From Sphingobium vermicomposti (GTDB lineage Bacteria; Pseudomonadota; Alphaproteobacteria; Sphingomonadales; Sphingomonadaceae), in NCBI RefSeq assembly GCF_011762025.1, contig NZ_JAASQR010000001.1, forward strand, positions 372,001-436,000: 64,000 nt of DNA, read 5' to 3'. The position numbers and the translations under genes were made by a program. Positions within the stretch are counted from its first letter, which is position 1, and every line of letters begins with the position of its first letter. Shown in pieces: positions 7,948 through 16,827 of this stretch. Under the pieces are notes generated by a model that saw only the letters and a list, made by a program, of their open reading frames with translations, made no database searches and had not been told where the DNA came from.

Positions 7948-8294
7948 ATTGAACGCGGGATGCAGTTTGCTGAAAAAGCGGCTGCCGCGCAGTCGTGATC
8001 GATCGGAGGCGGGAGTTGAGCCCAAATAGACGCGCAACCGGCCAAGAGTTCCTTCGGCAAAAATTCATTGCGCCATCGCCGAACACCGGTTCCAGTTCGT
8101 CCCCGCCCGCAGAGCGAGCGACGCTGATTACTGATTTTTTGATGCTTGTGGCGGGAGAGGGCGGGGCAATGGTTGGGAACTTCCGGCCGGCCCGCGTGTT
8201 GCTGGTTGAGCGCTAGCTATGTGCTTGTCGGGAGCACCGGCCGATACGCTGTCAGCCCGTGGCGACGACCGATGAGGGGGGAAATAGATCGGCC
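7948..8294. other. intergenic region upstream of the cbb3 operon
   Basis: No protein frame here is convincing. The promoter of ccoN must lie in it. I looked for an FNR/FixK palindrome (TTGAT-N4-ATCAA) and found only isolated TTGA half-sites, so oxygen control cannot be read from the sequence. GAGGGGGG at 8273-8280 probably serves as the ccoN ribosome binding site. Confidence 0.5.
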
Positions 8295-9941
8295 ATGATA
8301 CTGACCTTGACCGAGACCGAGCGCCAGGTCGCGCTCGCTATTTCCGTTGCCGTGGCTCTGTGTGGCCTCGCTCTCGCCGCAGCAGGCAACCAGGACACCA
8401 TGGAAATCCACGGATGGTTGATCCTGGCCTTCGGCGGCATTTGCGCGCTAGTCGTGATCCGGGAGATTTGGGGGCCGGAGCCGCCGAAATCGCGCCTCGA
8501 GAGCTACTATGACGAACCGATCAAGTTCGGCATCGCCGCCAGTATGGCATGGGCGGTGGTGGCCATGTTTGTCGGCGTATGGGTTGCCGCCTTGCTCGCC
8601 TTTCCCGATCTGACATTCGACGGCGCCTGGGCGAGTTTCGGACGCTTGCGGCCGGTTCACACCAGCGGCGTCATCTTCGGCTTTGGCGGCAATGCGCTGA
8701 TCGCGACCTCGCTCCATGTCGTGCAGCGCACCTCACGCGCCCGGCTTCCCGATCAGCTTTCGGCCTGGTTCGTGCTGGTCGGCTACAATCTGTTCTGCAT
8801 CCTCGCGGCCAGCGGATACCTGCTCGGCGTCACCCAGTCGAAGGAATATGCCGAGGCCGAATGGTATGCGGACATCTGGCTGGTGATCGTCTGGGTCACC
8901 TATTTCATTCTCTACATCCGGACGCTGGCCCGCCGCAAAGAGCCGCACATCTATGTGGCGAACTGGTATTTCATGGCCTTCATCCTTGTGGTCGCGATCC
9001 TCCACAGCATCAACAATCTGGCGGTCCCGGTCTCGTTGGGGCACGCCAAGAGCTACACGATCTGGTCCGGCGTCCAGGACGCGATGGTGCAATGGTGGTA
9101 TGGCCATAACGCCGTTGCTTTCTTCCTGACGGCCGGCTTCCTGGGAATGCTCTATTACTATCTGCCCATCCGCGCGCAGCGGCCGATCTTCTCCTACCGC
9201 CTGTCGATCCTGAGCTTCTGGGGCATCACCTTCTTCTATATGTGGGCCGGCTCGCACCATCTCCACTACACAGCGCTGCCGCATTGGGTTCAGACCCTGG
9301 GCATGACGTTCTCCGTCATGCTGCTCGTGCCCTCCTGGGCCTCGGCCGGGAATGCGTTGCTCACGCTCAACGGGGCCTGGCACCGTGTCCGCGACGATGC
9401 CACGCTGCGCTTTATGATGGTCGCGGCGGTGTTTTACGGCATCTCGACCTTCGAAGGGTCGTTCCTGGCCATTCGCCCGGTCAACTCGCTGTCGCATTAC
9501 ACCGACTGGACCGTGGGCCATGTTCACGCCGGCGCGCTGGGCTGGGTCGCGCTGATCACCTTCGGCTCGCTGTACACGCTGGTTCCTTCGCTCTGGAAAC
9601 GCGAAGGCATGTATTCTCCCGCGCTGGTCGAATGGCACTTCTGGCTCTCGCTGGCCGGAACGCTCGTCTACATCTTCGCGATGTGGAACTCGGGCATCAT
9701 CCAGGGCCTGATGTGGCGAACCTATACCGAAGAAGGAACGCTCGCCTATTCGTTCCTCGACTCGCTGCGAGCCATGTATCCCTATTACATCGCGCGCGCG
9801 TTCGGCGGGCTGCTGTTCCTGATCGGAGCGGTGATCGGCGCCTATAACATGTGGATGACCGTGCGCGCCGCGCCCGCCAAAGCCCCGCTTGAAAGCGACG
9901 TTCCTTTGAATGCCGCTGTCGCCGCGGCGGGAAGGGGCTGA
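8295..9941 (+). CDS. ccoN: cbb3-type cytochrome c oxidase subunit I
   Basis: Catalytic haem-copper subunit that reduces O2 at high affinity and pumps protons. The 548-residue protein carries the CcoN hallmarks: HTSGVIFGFGGNALI (low-spin haem region), WWYGHNAVAFFLTAGFLG with the CuB His and cross-linked Tyr, and MWAGSHHLHYTALP. About 12-14 helices are expected. The ATG at 8295 is preferred, with GAGGGGGG upstream; a GTG at 8259 would add 12 residues. ccoO follows after 3 nt. It heads an operon running to about 15400. Confidence 0.95.
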   Translation: MILTLTETERQVALAISVAVALCGLALAAAGNQDTMEIHGWLILAFGGICALVVIREIWGPEPPKSRLESYYDEPIKFGIAASMAWAVVAMFVGVWVAALLAFPDLTFDGAWASFGRLRPVHTSGVIFGFGGNALIATSLHVVQRTSRARLPDQLSAWFVLVGYNLFCILAASGYLLGVTQSKEYAEAEWYADIWLVIVWVTYFILYIRTLARRKEPHIYVANWYFMAFILVVAILHSINNLAVPVSLGHAKSYTIWSGVQDAMVQWWYGHNAVAFFLTAGFLGMLYYYLPIRAQRPIFSYRLSILSFWGITFFYMWAGSHHLHYTALPHWVQTLGMTFSVMLLVPSWASAGNALLTLNGAWHRVRDDATLRFMMVAAVFYGISTFEGSFLAIRPVNSLSHYTDWTVGHVHAGALGWVALITFGSLYTLVPSLWKREGMYSPALVEWHFWLSLAGTLVYIFAMWNSGIIQGLMWRTYTEEGTLAYSFLDSLRAMYPYYIARAFGGLLFLIGAVIGAYNMWMTVRAAPAKAPLESDVPLNAAVAAAGRG

Positions 9942-9944
9942 GCG

Positions 9945-10697
9945 ATGGCGGAGCTGTTTCACCGCAAGCTCGAGCGCACCGCCATCGGCTTCGTGCTCGC
10001 CATCATCGCGGCAGCCAGCGTAGGCGGCCTTGTCGAGATCGCCCCGCTCTTCACCATCGACGAAACCGTGGAGGAAGCGCCGGACATGCGGCTCTACACC
10101 CCCCTGGAGCTGGCGGGACGAAACATCTATGTTCGCGAGGGCTGCTACGCCTGCCACAGCCAGATGATCCGCACCTTGCAGGACGAGGTCGAGCGCTATG
10201 GACCCTATTCGCTCGCGGTCGAATCCAAACATGACCATCCGATGCTCTGGGGATCGAAGCGGACCGGCCCCGATCTCGCCCGCGTCGGCGGCAAATATTC
10301 CGATTTCTGGCACGTCGCCCACCTGACCAATCCGCGCGATGTCGTGCCCGACTCCAATATGCCCGCCTATCCCTGGCTGGCGCGCACCGAACTGCGGCTC
10401 AATGATCTTCCTTTGCATCTGAAAGCGCTGCGCGCCGCCGGCGTCCCGTACACCGACGCCATGGTCGAGAACGCCGCGGTCGACGCCTACGATCAGGCGA
10501 CGCCCGAAAGTTCGACCTCGTCCGGCGTGACCGAGCGATATGGCGAAAAAACGCAGGTGCGAGTTTTCGACGATGTCGCGACGCAAGTCACCGAGATGGA
10601 CGCGCTGGTCGCCTATCTGCAGGTCCTCGGGCGATTGACCGACGCGGCGTACAAGAACACGGCCGCGCCGCAAAAGCCCCCCGAACCGGTGAAATGA
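9945..10697 (+). CDS. ccoO: cbb3 oxidase mono-haem cytochrome c subunit II
   Basis: Membrane-anchored c-type cytochrome of 250 residues that passes electrons to CcoN. One N-terminal helix (about 10-35) is followed by the haem site CYACH in REGCYACHSQMIR and a Met ligand region (PDSNMPAYPWL). AAGGGGC sits upstream of the ATG. Its tight spacing after ccoN and before ccoQ indicates one transcript. Confidence 0.95.
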   Translation: MAELFHRKLERTAIGFVLAIIAAASVGGLVEIAPLFTIDETVEEAPDMRLYTPLELAGRNIYVREGCYACHSQMIRTLQDEVERYGPYSLAVESKHDHPMLWGSKRTGPDLARVGGKYSDFWHVAHLTNPRDVVPDSNMPAYPWLARTELRLNDLPLHLKALRAAGVPYTDAMVENAAVDAYDQATPESSTSSGVTERYGEKTQVRVFDDVATQVTEMDALVAYLQVLGRLTDAAYKNTAAPQKPPEPVK

Positions 10698-10712
10698 CGT
10701 GAGGAGAGGCAC

Positions 10713-10883
10713 ATGGACATAAGCCACGACGCACTCGTCGCATTCTCGAAAAGCTGGGGGCTGTTCTACCTCATCGGACTGATGATCGGCGTGCTCATCT
10801 ATACCTTCCGGCCGTCCAACCGCGGCAAGTTCAACCGGGCCAAGCAGAGCGTGCTCGATCAGGACGACAAGCCGTGGACGTAG
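10713..10883 (+). CDS. ccoQ: cbb3 oxidase subunit CcoQ/FixQ
   Basis: A 56-residue single-helix protein starting MDISHDALVAFSKSW, with a hydrophobic segment about residues 15-32 and a positively charged tail (FRPSNRGKFNRAKQS). CcoQ stabilises the oxidase or its supercomplex. GAGGAGAGG precedes the ATG. Its end overlaps the GTG start of ccoP by 10 nt. Size and position between ccoO and ccoP are diagnostic. Confidence 0.9.
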   Translation: MDISHDALVAFSKSWGLFYLIGLMIGVLIYTFRPSNRGKFNRAKQSVLDQDDKPWT

Positions 10884-11752
10884 AACGCGATCCCGTCAGC
10901 GGTCGCGAGACGACCGGGCATATCTGGAACGGCATCCAGGAACTCGATACGCCGGTTCCCAAAGGCGTGCTGATTTTCCTTATCGTCACGCATCTTTTTG
11001 CCTTCGCCTGGTGGATTCTCATGCCGACCTGGCCGGTGGGGCACACCTACACCAAGGGCATCCTCAATACGGACCAACGCACTTCGGTGGAGAAACATCT
11101 GGTCGAGGCGCAGGCGGGACGCGCCGCCTGGATGAAACGCATCGAAAGCGAAAGCCTCCCGCAGATCGCGGCGGATCCTCGCCTGATGTCGATCGTGCGC
11201 AGCACGGGCCACCGGCTGTTCGGCGACAATTGCGCGGCTTGCCACGGCATCGACGCGAAGGGCGGCTATGGCTATCCCGACCTCACCGACGACGACTGGA
11301 TCTGGGGGGGTGATCTTGAAACGATTGCCCAGACGATGCGCGTCGGGGTCAATGTCGAGCATCCGCAAGGCCGCACCTCGCAGATGCCCTCGTTCGGACG
11401 CGATGGGATTCTCGACGCCGATCAGGTCAGCCTTGCGGCCAACTACGTCTATTCGCTGTCACATCCCAAATTCGTGACGCCGGCCAATCGCGCTTCGGTG
11501 ATGTCCGGCCGCGATGTGTTCGCGGCGAACTGCGCGATCTGCCATGGCGAGGATGCGCGCGGCAAACGCGAGGTCGGCGCCCCCAATCTGACGGACGCGC
11601 GGTGGATCTATGGAGGCGAGCTCGATCAGATCGTCGAGACCGTTCACGGTGGGCGGCAGGGCCATATGCCGACCTGGGACGAGCGGTTGAGCGAGACCGA
11701 TATCAAGATATTGGCGCTCTACGTCCATTCGTTGAGCTTGCCCGGGCGATGA
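10874..11752 (+). CDS. ccoP: cbb3 oxidase di-haem cytochrome c subunit III
   Basis: Entry subunit for electrons, 292 residues. An N-terminal membrane hairpin/helix (about 30-55) precedes two cytochrome c domains with CAACH and CAICH sites and Met-ligand regions SQMPSFG and GHMPTWD. The start is a GTG that overlaps ccoQ, a common coupled arrangement. The stop TGA overlaps the ATG of the next small gene. Confidence 0.95.
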   Translation: MDVERDPVSGRETTGHIWNGIQELDTPVPKGVLIFLIVTHLFAFAWWILMPTWPVGHTYTKGILNTDQRTSVEKHLVEAQAGRAAWMKRIESESLPQIAADPRLMSIVRSTGHRLFGDNCAACHGIDAKGGYGYPDLTDDDWIWGGDLETIAQTMRVGVNVEHPQGRTSQMPSFGRDGILDADQVSLAANYVYSLSHPKFVTPANRASVMSGRDVFAANCAICHGEDARGKREVGAPNLTDARWIYGGELDQIVETVHGGRQGHMPTWDERLSETDIKILALYVHSLSLPGR

Positions 11753-11937
11753 GGGCGGCGCGGTACAAGTCGCGCTGGCTGGTCCTGGCGCTCGTGGCGG
11801 CAGCGCTGCTGGTGTTCGTGCTGGCCAACGCGCATCTGCTTTACGTCGCATTCCAGTCCCAGCCCGATTGCGTAGGACATTTGAAGGAGCGGGCGGGTGA
11901 AGGCGGCCAATATCGCGCGGCGAAATCGGCGTGCTGA
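11749..11937 (+). CDS. small single-pass membrane protein in cbb3 operon
   Basis: A 62-residue protein whose ATG overlaps the ccoP stop (ATGA), so translation is coupled. A basic N-terminus precedes one strong helix (WLVLALVAAALLVFVLANAH), then a periplasmic or cytoplasmic tail with SQPDCVGHL and a terminal AKSAC. Two cysteines at fixed points hint at a disulfide or metal contact. It occupies the place where ccoG/ccoH usually lie and may help assembly, but it does not resemble either clearly. The family is unnamed to me. Confidence 0.7.
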   Translation: MRAARYKSRWLVLALVAAALLVFVLANAHLLYVAFQSQPDCVGHLKERAGEGGQYRAAKSAC

Positions 11938-11950
11938 AAGGTAGCGGGAT

Positions 11951-12769
11951 ATGAGCGAGAAGAACGCTTCCTATGGCTTGCTGAGCGAGACCTCGACTAT
12001 CGAGGAAACGCGAAACGTCCGGCTGCAACGCCACCTTCCCCCATTCGTCGGCATCCGATGGCTTGGCGCTGGCTGGCGCGATCTGACGCACCGGCCGATC
12101 CCCAGCCTCGCTTACGGACTCGTCGTTTTCCTGTTGTCGATCGCCGCGATCGCGACCCTTCTCCTCTACGGACGCGACTATATTCTGTTTCCCGCGCTCG
12201 CCGGCTTCATGATCGTCGCCCCCCTGCTCGCCATCGGACTCTATGAGAAGAGTCGGCTTCGCGAGCAGGGAGGGGAGATCGGCCTGCGCCAGATGCTCGT
12301 GGTGAAACCCGCGGCGGGACCGCAGGTGTTCTTCACCGGGGTGCTTCTCAGCCTTCTCATGCTGTTGTGGATGCGCTCGGCGGTGCTCATCTATGCGCTG
12401 TTCTTCGGCGTCCGCTCGTTCCCCGGCCTCAGCCATATCACCGCCTTCCTCGTGACCGATCCCGTGGGCTGGATCATCCTCGGCGTCGGCACGATGATCG
12501 GAGGATTGTTCGCCGCCTTCGCCTTCGCGATCAGCGTCTTCGCCATTCCCATGTTGCTCGACCGGAAAGTCGATGCGCTCACCGCCATGGGGACCAGCAT
12601 GGCCCTGGTCTGGAACAACCTTGCGCCGATGATCGTCTGGGGCGGGATCGTTCTCGCGCTCTTCGTCCTGTGCGTGGCGACCGGGCTGCTGGGGCTCATC
12701 GTCATCTTTCCCTGGATCGGTCATGCCACCTGGCACGCCTATCGCGCGGTCGCAGACGCGGGCAGCTAG
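11951..12769 (+). CDS. DUF2189 multi-pass membrane protein
   Basis: A 272-residue protein with about six hydrophobic segments after a soluble N-terminus of some 45 residues. The sequence LGAGWRDLTHRPIPSLAYG and the later FPWIGHATWHAYRA are characteristic of DUF2189, a family often found with cbb3 oxidase genes in alphaproteobacteria and otherwise called a cytochrome c oxidase-associated or hypothetical membrane protein. It lies 13 nt after the small membrane gene and 2 nt before ccoI. A role in oxidase assembly is inferred from this position. Confidence 0.8.
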   Translation: MSEKNASYGLLSETSTIEETRNVRLQRHLPPFVGIRWLGAGWRDLTHRPIPSLAYGLVVFLLSIAAIATLLLYGRDYILFPALAGFMIVAPLLAIGLYEKSRLREQGGEIGLRQMLVVKPAAGPQVFFTGVLLSLLMLLWMRSAVLIYALFFGVRSFPGLSHITAFLVTDPVGWIILGVGTMIGGLFAAFAFAISVFAIPMLLDRKVDALTAMGTSMALVWNNLAPMIVWGGIVLALFVLCVATGLLGLIVIFPWIGHATWHAYRAVADAGS

Positions 12770-12771
12770 CC

Positions 12772-15027
12772 ATGGCCTCGTGTGCCGCCATGGATGATAT
12801 TGCGCAGCCCACACTGGCCCGACAATCGGTCGACGAACTTGTCCTCGCCAGCCGCGTCCTGGAGGATGACCTTCTCCAGACACAATTGTCGGTTCCGACC
12901 GCCCACTGCGGCGGATGCATGGCGAAAATCGAGCGGGTTCTGACCGGGCTTGAGGGCGTTGCATCGGCGCGCGTCAATCTCTCGACGCGGCGCGTGACGG
13001 TCACATGGCGGCGGGCGGGCGGCGTTCCGCCCTTGCTGGAGACGCTGTCCGGCGCCGGCTTCGAAGCCAATCTCCTGAGCATGCTCGAAGATCGGCCGGA
13101 TAATGAAAAGCGCCGATTGATTCTCGCGACCGCGGTTTCGGGTTTCGCGGCCATGAACATCATGCTGCTTTCGGTGTCGGTATGGTCGGGGGCCGACGCC
13201 GGCACGCGCCAGTTGTTCCACCTGATATCGGCGCTGCTCGCCCTGCCGACCGTCGTCTATTCGGGGCGCATCTTTTTCCAGTCGGCCTGGTCTGCCCTGC
13301 GTGCCGGTCACACCAACATGGACGTGCCCATCTCGATTGGCATCGTTCTTGCGCTAGCCCTGAGCCTTTTCGACACCTTGCATTCCGGCCCCCATGCCTA
13401 TTTCGATGCGGTCGTCACCTTGATCTTCTTTTTGCTGATCGGCCGGACGCTCGATCACCTCATGCGCGACAAGGCGCGGTCCGCCGTGCTGGGCCTTACG
13501 AGAATGATGCCCGCAGGCGCCAAAGTGCTCGTGCCTGATGGATCACGCGCATTCCTGCCGCTCGACCAAATCGCGGTGGGGGACGTCATCCTGCTGGCTC
13601 CGGGGGAACGCGTGCCCCTCGACGGCATTGTCCTTGCCGGCGAGGGCGATGTCGACACCGCCGCGGTAACCGGCGAGGCGATGCCCGTGCCCGTGACGAG
13701 CGGAAGCAGGCTCCTGTCCGGCATGCTCAACCTCGACGGCTCGCTGGAAATTCGCGTCACCAATATTAGCGCGCGGTCCTTTCTCTCCGAAATGGTCCGG
13801 ATGATGGAAGCCGCCGAGCAGGGGCGCGCGCGCTACAGACGTTTGGCGGATCGCGCCGCGGCTTATTATTCGCCGATCATCCACTCGCTCGCTTTCGCGG
13901 CTTTTGCTGGTTGGTTCCTGGCGAGCGGCGACTGGCATCGGTCGCTGACCATCGCCATTTCCGTGCTCATCATCACATGCCCCTGTGCCCTCGGCCTTGC
14001 CATTCCCATGGTGCAGATGGTGGCCGCAAAGCGGTTGTTCGAGCGCGGAATTGCCCTGAAGGACGGCAGCGCGCTCGAGCGTTTGGCCGACATCGACATC
14101 GTCGTATTCGACAAGACGGGGACCCTGACGATCGGCGATCTGCGGGTGACCGAAAGCGAAATCGACAGGCGCTATCAGAAGGTCGCGCTGGAGATGGCCT
14201 CACGATCCGAGCACCCGGTCGCGCGGGCGATCGCGGCCAGCGGCGAGCATCCATCAAACATCGTGCTGGAAGGCTTTTCGGAACTTCCGGGGAAGGGCTT
14301 GGAAGCGTCCAGCGAGGGCAGAAAATTCAGGCTCGGGCGCGCCGACTGGGCGCTGGCTGCGCGTGACGCCGCAAAGAATCGCTTTTCCACGGTGCTGTCG
14401 GTGGATGGCGAACTGGCGGGCCATTTTGCCTTCTCCGATCTCGAGAAGACGAGCGCGCGCGAAACGGTGCGTCAGATCAACGACCTCGGTCTGCCCCTCG
14501 AGCTGCTCTCGGGCGACCGCCCGGAGGCTGTCTCGGCGCTTGCGGCCTCGATCGGTATTTCCCAGTTTCGCGCTGGTCTCCTGCCCCAGCAGAAGGTGCA
14601 ACGGCTCGAGGTGCTGGCCGCCCGGCAGGGCAAGGCCATGATGGTCGGCGATGGGCTGAACGATGGACCGGCTCTCGCTGCCGCTCATGTGTCCATGGCC
14701 CCTTCGAACGCCGCCGATATCGGCCGTGCCGCCGCCGATGTCGTGTTTTTCGGGCAGGATCTGACGACGATCCCGCAAGCGATACGCGTTGCGCGCAAAA
14801 CACGCAGTCTCGTTCGCCAGAATCTGGCGCTTTCGGTCGGCTACAACCTGCTGGTCATTCCGATCGCCTTGGCGGGCCATGTCAGTCCGCTGCTCGCGGC
14901 CGTGGCCATGTCGCTGTCATCGATCTCGGTTGTGGCCAATTCGCTGCGCATTCCGCGGCCGGCCAAGCCACGCTTCGATCCGAGCGACCGAGGACGCGCG
15001 CCGATACCTGCCGGAGCGGCGGCGTGA
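12772..15027 (+). CDS. ccoI: P1B-type copper-transporting ATPase for cbb3 assembly
   Basis: Exports Cu+ across the inner membrane to supply the CcoN CuB site. The 751-residue protein has an N-terminal heavy-metal-associated domain (CGGC near residue 45), membrane helices, the CPC transport motif near 403-405 (ITCPCALGL), the phosphorylation motif DKTGTLT near 446, a HP motif (SEHPVARAI) and GDGLNDGPAL. This is the FixI/CcoI branch, supported by ccoS directly after it. The ATG at 12772 is used; the open frame back to 12367 overlaps the DUF2189 gene and is spurious. Confidence 0.94.
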   Translation: MASCAAMDDIAQPTLARQSVDELVLASRVLEDDLLQTQLSVPTAHCGGCMAKIERVLTGLEGVASARVNLSTRRVTVTWRRAGGVPPLLETLSGAGFEANLLSMLEDRPDNEKRRLILATAVSGFAAMNIMLLSVSVWSGADAGTRQLFHLISALLALPTVVYSGRIFFQSAWSALRAGHTNMDVPISIGIVLALALSLFDTLHSGPHAYFDAVVTLIFFLLIGRTLDHLMRDKARSAVLGLTRMMPAGAKVLVPDGSRAFLPLDQIAVGDVILLAPGERVPLDGIVLAGEGDVDTAAVTGEAMPVPVTSGSRLLSGMLNLDGSLEIRVTNISARSFLSEMVRMMEAAEQGRARYRRLADRAAAYYSPIIHSLAFAAFAGWFLASGDWHRSLTIAISVLIITCPCALGLAIPMVQMVAAKRLFERGIALKDGSALERLADIDIVVFDKTGTLTIGDLRVTESEIDRRYQKVALEMASRSEHPVARAIAASGEHPSNIVLEGFSELPGKGLEASSEGRKFRLGRADWALAARDAAKNRFSTVLSVDGELAGHFAFSDLEKTSARETVRQINDLGLPLELLSGDRPEAVSALAASIGISQFRAGLLPQQKVQRLEVLAARQGKAMMVGDGLNDGPALAAAHVSMAPSNAADIGRAAADVVFFGQDLTTIPQAIRVARKTRSLVRQNLALSVGYNLLVIPIALAGHVSPLLAAVAMSLSSISVVANSLRIPRPAKPRFDPSDRGRAPIPAGAAA

Positions 15028-15233
15028 GCGCCTTCCTCTGGCTCGTGCCGATCGCCCTGCTGATGGGCTTGGCTGGCTTGGGCGCTTTTCTCTGGTCGAT
15101 GCGCGATGGGCAGTATGAGGATCTCGATGGCGCCGCGGAGCGTATCTTCATAGACGCCCACTCCGACAGGCCCTTGGCCGAGGCGGAAGAGAGCGATCGA
15201 GCTGAAACCGTGCCCCACGCGAAGAGTTCGTAA
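15024..15233 (+). CDS. ccoS: cbb3 maturation protein CcoS
   Basis: A 69-residue protein with one N-terminal helix (about 4-27) followed by WSMRDGQYEDLDGAAERI, the typical CcoS sequence that follows the helix. It starts at a GTG overlapping the ccoI stop (GTGA), so it is coupled to the copper pump. CcoS is required for cofactor insertion in cbb3 oxidases. The acidic/basic tail is longer than in many homologues. Confidence 0.9.
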   Translation: MSAFLWLVPIALLMGLAGLGAFLWSMRDGQYEDLDGAAERIFIDAHSDRPLAEAEESDRAETVPHAKSS

Positions 15234-15234
15234 T

Positions 15235-15399
15235 ATGAACACCACCGAGTCCGATGGAATAGAGGAAATGTCGATGACACGGACATTGCAGTGGAACTGG
15301 GTCGGCGTACTCGCCTTCATCTGCGGTGCGGCGGTCATCATTCCCAGCCTGGTCGCTTTGGCGCTCAGCCTCCTCGCCGTCGCGCGAGAGATTTTGTAA
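15235..15399 (+). CDS. small membrane protein after ccoS
   Basis: A 54-residue frame beginning 1 nt after the ccoS stop. It has a short polar N-terminus with three possible ATG starts (residues 1, 12, 14), then one long hydrophobic helix from WNWVGVLAFICGAA to LALSLLAVARE. GAGGAAATG near the second ATG suggests initiation at residue 14 is possible. Spacing supports co-transcription with the oxidase genes. No family is recognised. Confidence 0.5.
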   Translation: MNTTESDGIEEMSMTRTLQWNWVGVLAFICGAAVIIPSLVALALSLLAVAREIL

Positions 15400-15583
15400 G
15401 GCTGCTGCTCGGCGGGCCTTGGGATCGTGGCTGGATCGTTAAAACGCGCCGTTCGCGGCCATTCTGCACGGACCTCGCCTCACCACGACGTTCACCGTGC
15501 ATAGGCAATCAGTCATCGCCTTTGCATTGCCAGGTCGCATCGCCGGCGCAGGATCACCCGCGAAATCCTTCTGGAGCCGCCCC

Positions 15584-15940
15584 ATGCGCAGACCACGTCC
15601 GACGGTAGCTGTAATTCTCATTGCAGCATTGATGGGGACAACGGGCGCGCAGGCGCAAGCTCTGATCGATGCCGGTAATCAGGCCATGATCATGCATCAG
15701 GGCAATCTGCTCCAGCAGCACACCGCGCCCAACAACGAGCACACCAATGTTCGCAAGCGCAAAGGCGGCGCTGCGAGTGGTGCCTGCTCGATCGCGCAAG
15801 ATCGCGAAAGGCTCCGGCCGGAATATGAGCGGCGGCTCGGCTCGGATGGCCGGGCAGCGGCAAACGCCTGGCTTCGGCGTGAAGCGGCCAGCCTTGGCCG
15901 ACAAGCGGCTTTGCGGTCGAAGGCAGGCGGTCGGTGCTGA
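15584..15940 (+). CDS. small exported protein of unknown function
   Basis: A 118-residue protein with a basic N-terminus and a clear signal peptide (VAVILIAALMGTTGAQA|QA), so it is exported. GGAG lies about 8 nt before the ATG at 15584. The mature part is polar and Arg/Ala rich, with two Cys (GACSI, GGRC at the C-terminus). No domain is recognised. It sits between the cbb3 operon and a truncated gene at an IS66 junction, so it may be accessory DNA. Confidence 0.5.
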   Translation: MRRPRPTVAVILIAALMGTTGAQAQALIDAGNQAMIMHQGNLLQQHTAPNNEHTNVRKRKGGAASGACSIAQDRERLRPEYERRLGSDGRAAANAWLRREAASLGRQAALRSKAGGRC

Positions 15941-16013
15941 GCCTGACGCGATAAGGCGCCGCGGCCGAAAGACCTCGCATCTGCGAGTCGAAAAGGGCCG
16001 CCCGCGCCGGGCG

Positions 16014-16319
16014 TCATGCTTCGACCAATCGTTCCTTGGACATGCTCGACCACACGCTGTCGCGCGGTCCAGCGATCGCGCGTCGTCTGGCGGCTTGCGC
16101 CATGAAAGCAAAGCCGATCGCGCCTACAATGGCGACCGCATCGATCAGATGATCGGCCCCGCCGTGGCTCCAGCCCAGGCCTGCGACCGCCGTGAAGCTG
16201 CTCAGCGGTATCAGTGCGGTCATTGCGGCGGCTGCCCATAGCAGTTCCGTCCCGCTGCGCGCCGCCCCCCGAACCAGCGCCCAGACGACAGCCAGGATGA
16301 AGGCCCCGTAGTATAGCCT
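16014..16319 (-). pseudogene. 3' remnant of a PepSY-type inner-membrane protein
   Basis: The minus-strand frame reads LYYGAFILAVVWALVRG, AARSGTELLWAAAAMTALIPL and later AIVGAIGFAFMAQAARRR. This resembles the C-terminal helices of PepSY-associated membrane proteins linked to siderophore uptake. An in-frame TAG at 16320-16322 and the absence of any upstream part show the 5' portion is gone. The break lies just left of the IS66 element, yet the missing half is not found on the other side of it, so the loss involved a deletion or rearrangement and not a simple insertion. Family call is moderate. Confidence 0.55.
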
Positions 16320-16458
16320 CTATCTGCAAGCGGCGTTGGACACTGTTGATGGAATTTCGACGTCGTTTCATTTGTATCCCTCCGGCGGGTCCCGCCTTGT
16401 CCGGTCGGTGAGCGAGCGGTCTTAAGCGTGCACTTGAGAGTGCGCTTAGGAGCGGTCG

Positions 16459-16827
16459 ATGGGGCAGATCACGGTGTTCGCGGGGCCAGAACGGCGCCGA
16501 CGGTGGAGCGATGAAGAACGGCTGCGGATTCTGACGGAGGCGTTTTCACCGGGTGCCTGCGTGGCGGAGGTCTGCCGGCGGCACGATATCTCGACGGCGC
16601 TGATCTACACCTGGCGGCGCAAGTTCCGCCAAGCACCCGTCGAACCGGCGCCGCAGGGTCTGTCAGAGCCGCGGTTTGCCGAGGCCGTGGTTGCCGAGGA
16701 CGCGAGGTCGGGCGGTTCTGGCACCTGTCCTGCGATGATCATCGATCTGGCGCGCGGCAAGCGGGTGAGCATCTTCGCGTCGGCATTGCCGTTGCAGGTG
16801 GCCGCGGCATTGAAGGCACTGCGGTGA
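16459..16827 (+). CDS. tnpA: IS66 TnpA accessory protein
   Basis: A 122-residue protein with an N-terminal helix-turn-helix of the Orf1/TnpA type: RRRWSDEERLRILTEAF, then VCRRHDISTALIYTWRRKF. It binds DNA as part of IS66 transposition. The ATG at 16459 follows GGAGCGG. Its end overlaps tnpB by 4 nt, the usual coupled order. Confidence 0.9.
   Translation: MGQITVFAGPERRRRWSDEERLRILTEAFSPGACVAEVCRRHDISTALIYTWRRKFRQAPVEPAPQGLSEPRFAEAVVAEDARSGGSGTCPAMIIDLARGKRVSIFASALPLQVAAALKALR

Noticed and set aside
7948..8294. Possible FNR/FixK box upstream of ccoN
   Set aside because: Only single TTGA-type half-sites; no TTGAT-N4-ATCAA-like palindrome.
8733..10727. 664-codon open frame antisense to ccoN/ccoO
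   Set aside because: Composition is Arg/Asp/His/Gln-rich with no domain; it mirrors GC-rich third-codon bias of the real genes on the other strand.
11459..12964. 501-codon frame antisense to the DUF2189/ccoI region
   Set aside because: Low-complexity charged sequence opposite well-supported genes.
15497..15583. N-terminal extension of the small exported protein
   Set aside because: The signal peptide begins at the internal ATG 15584, which has GGAG upstream; the extension would bury it.
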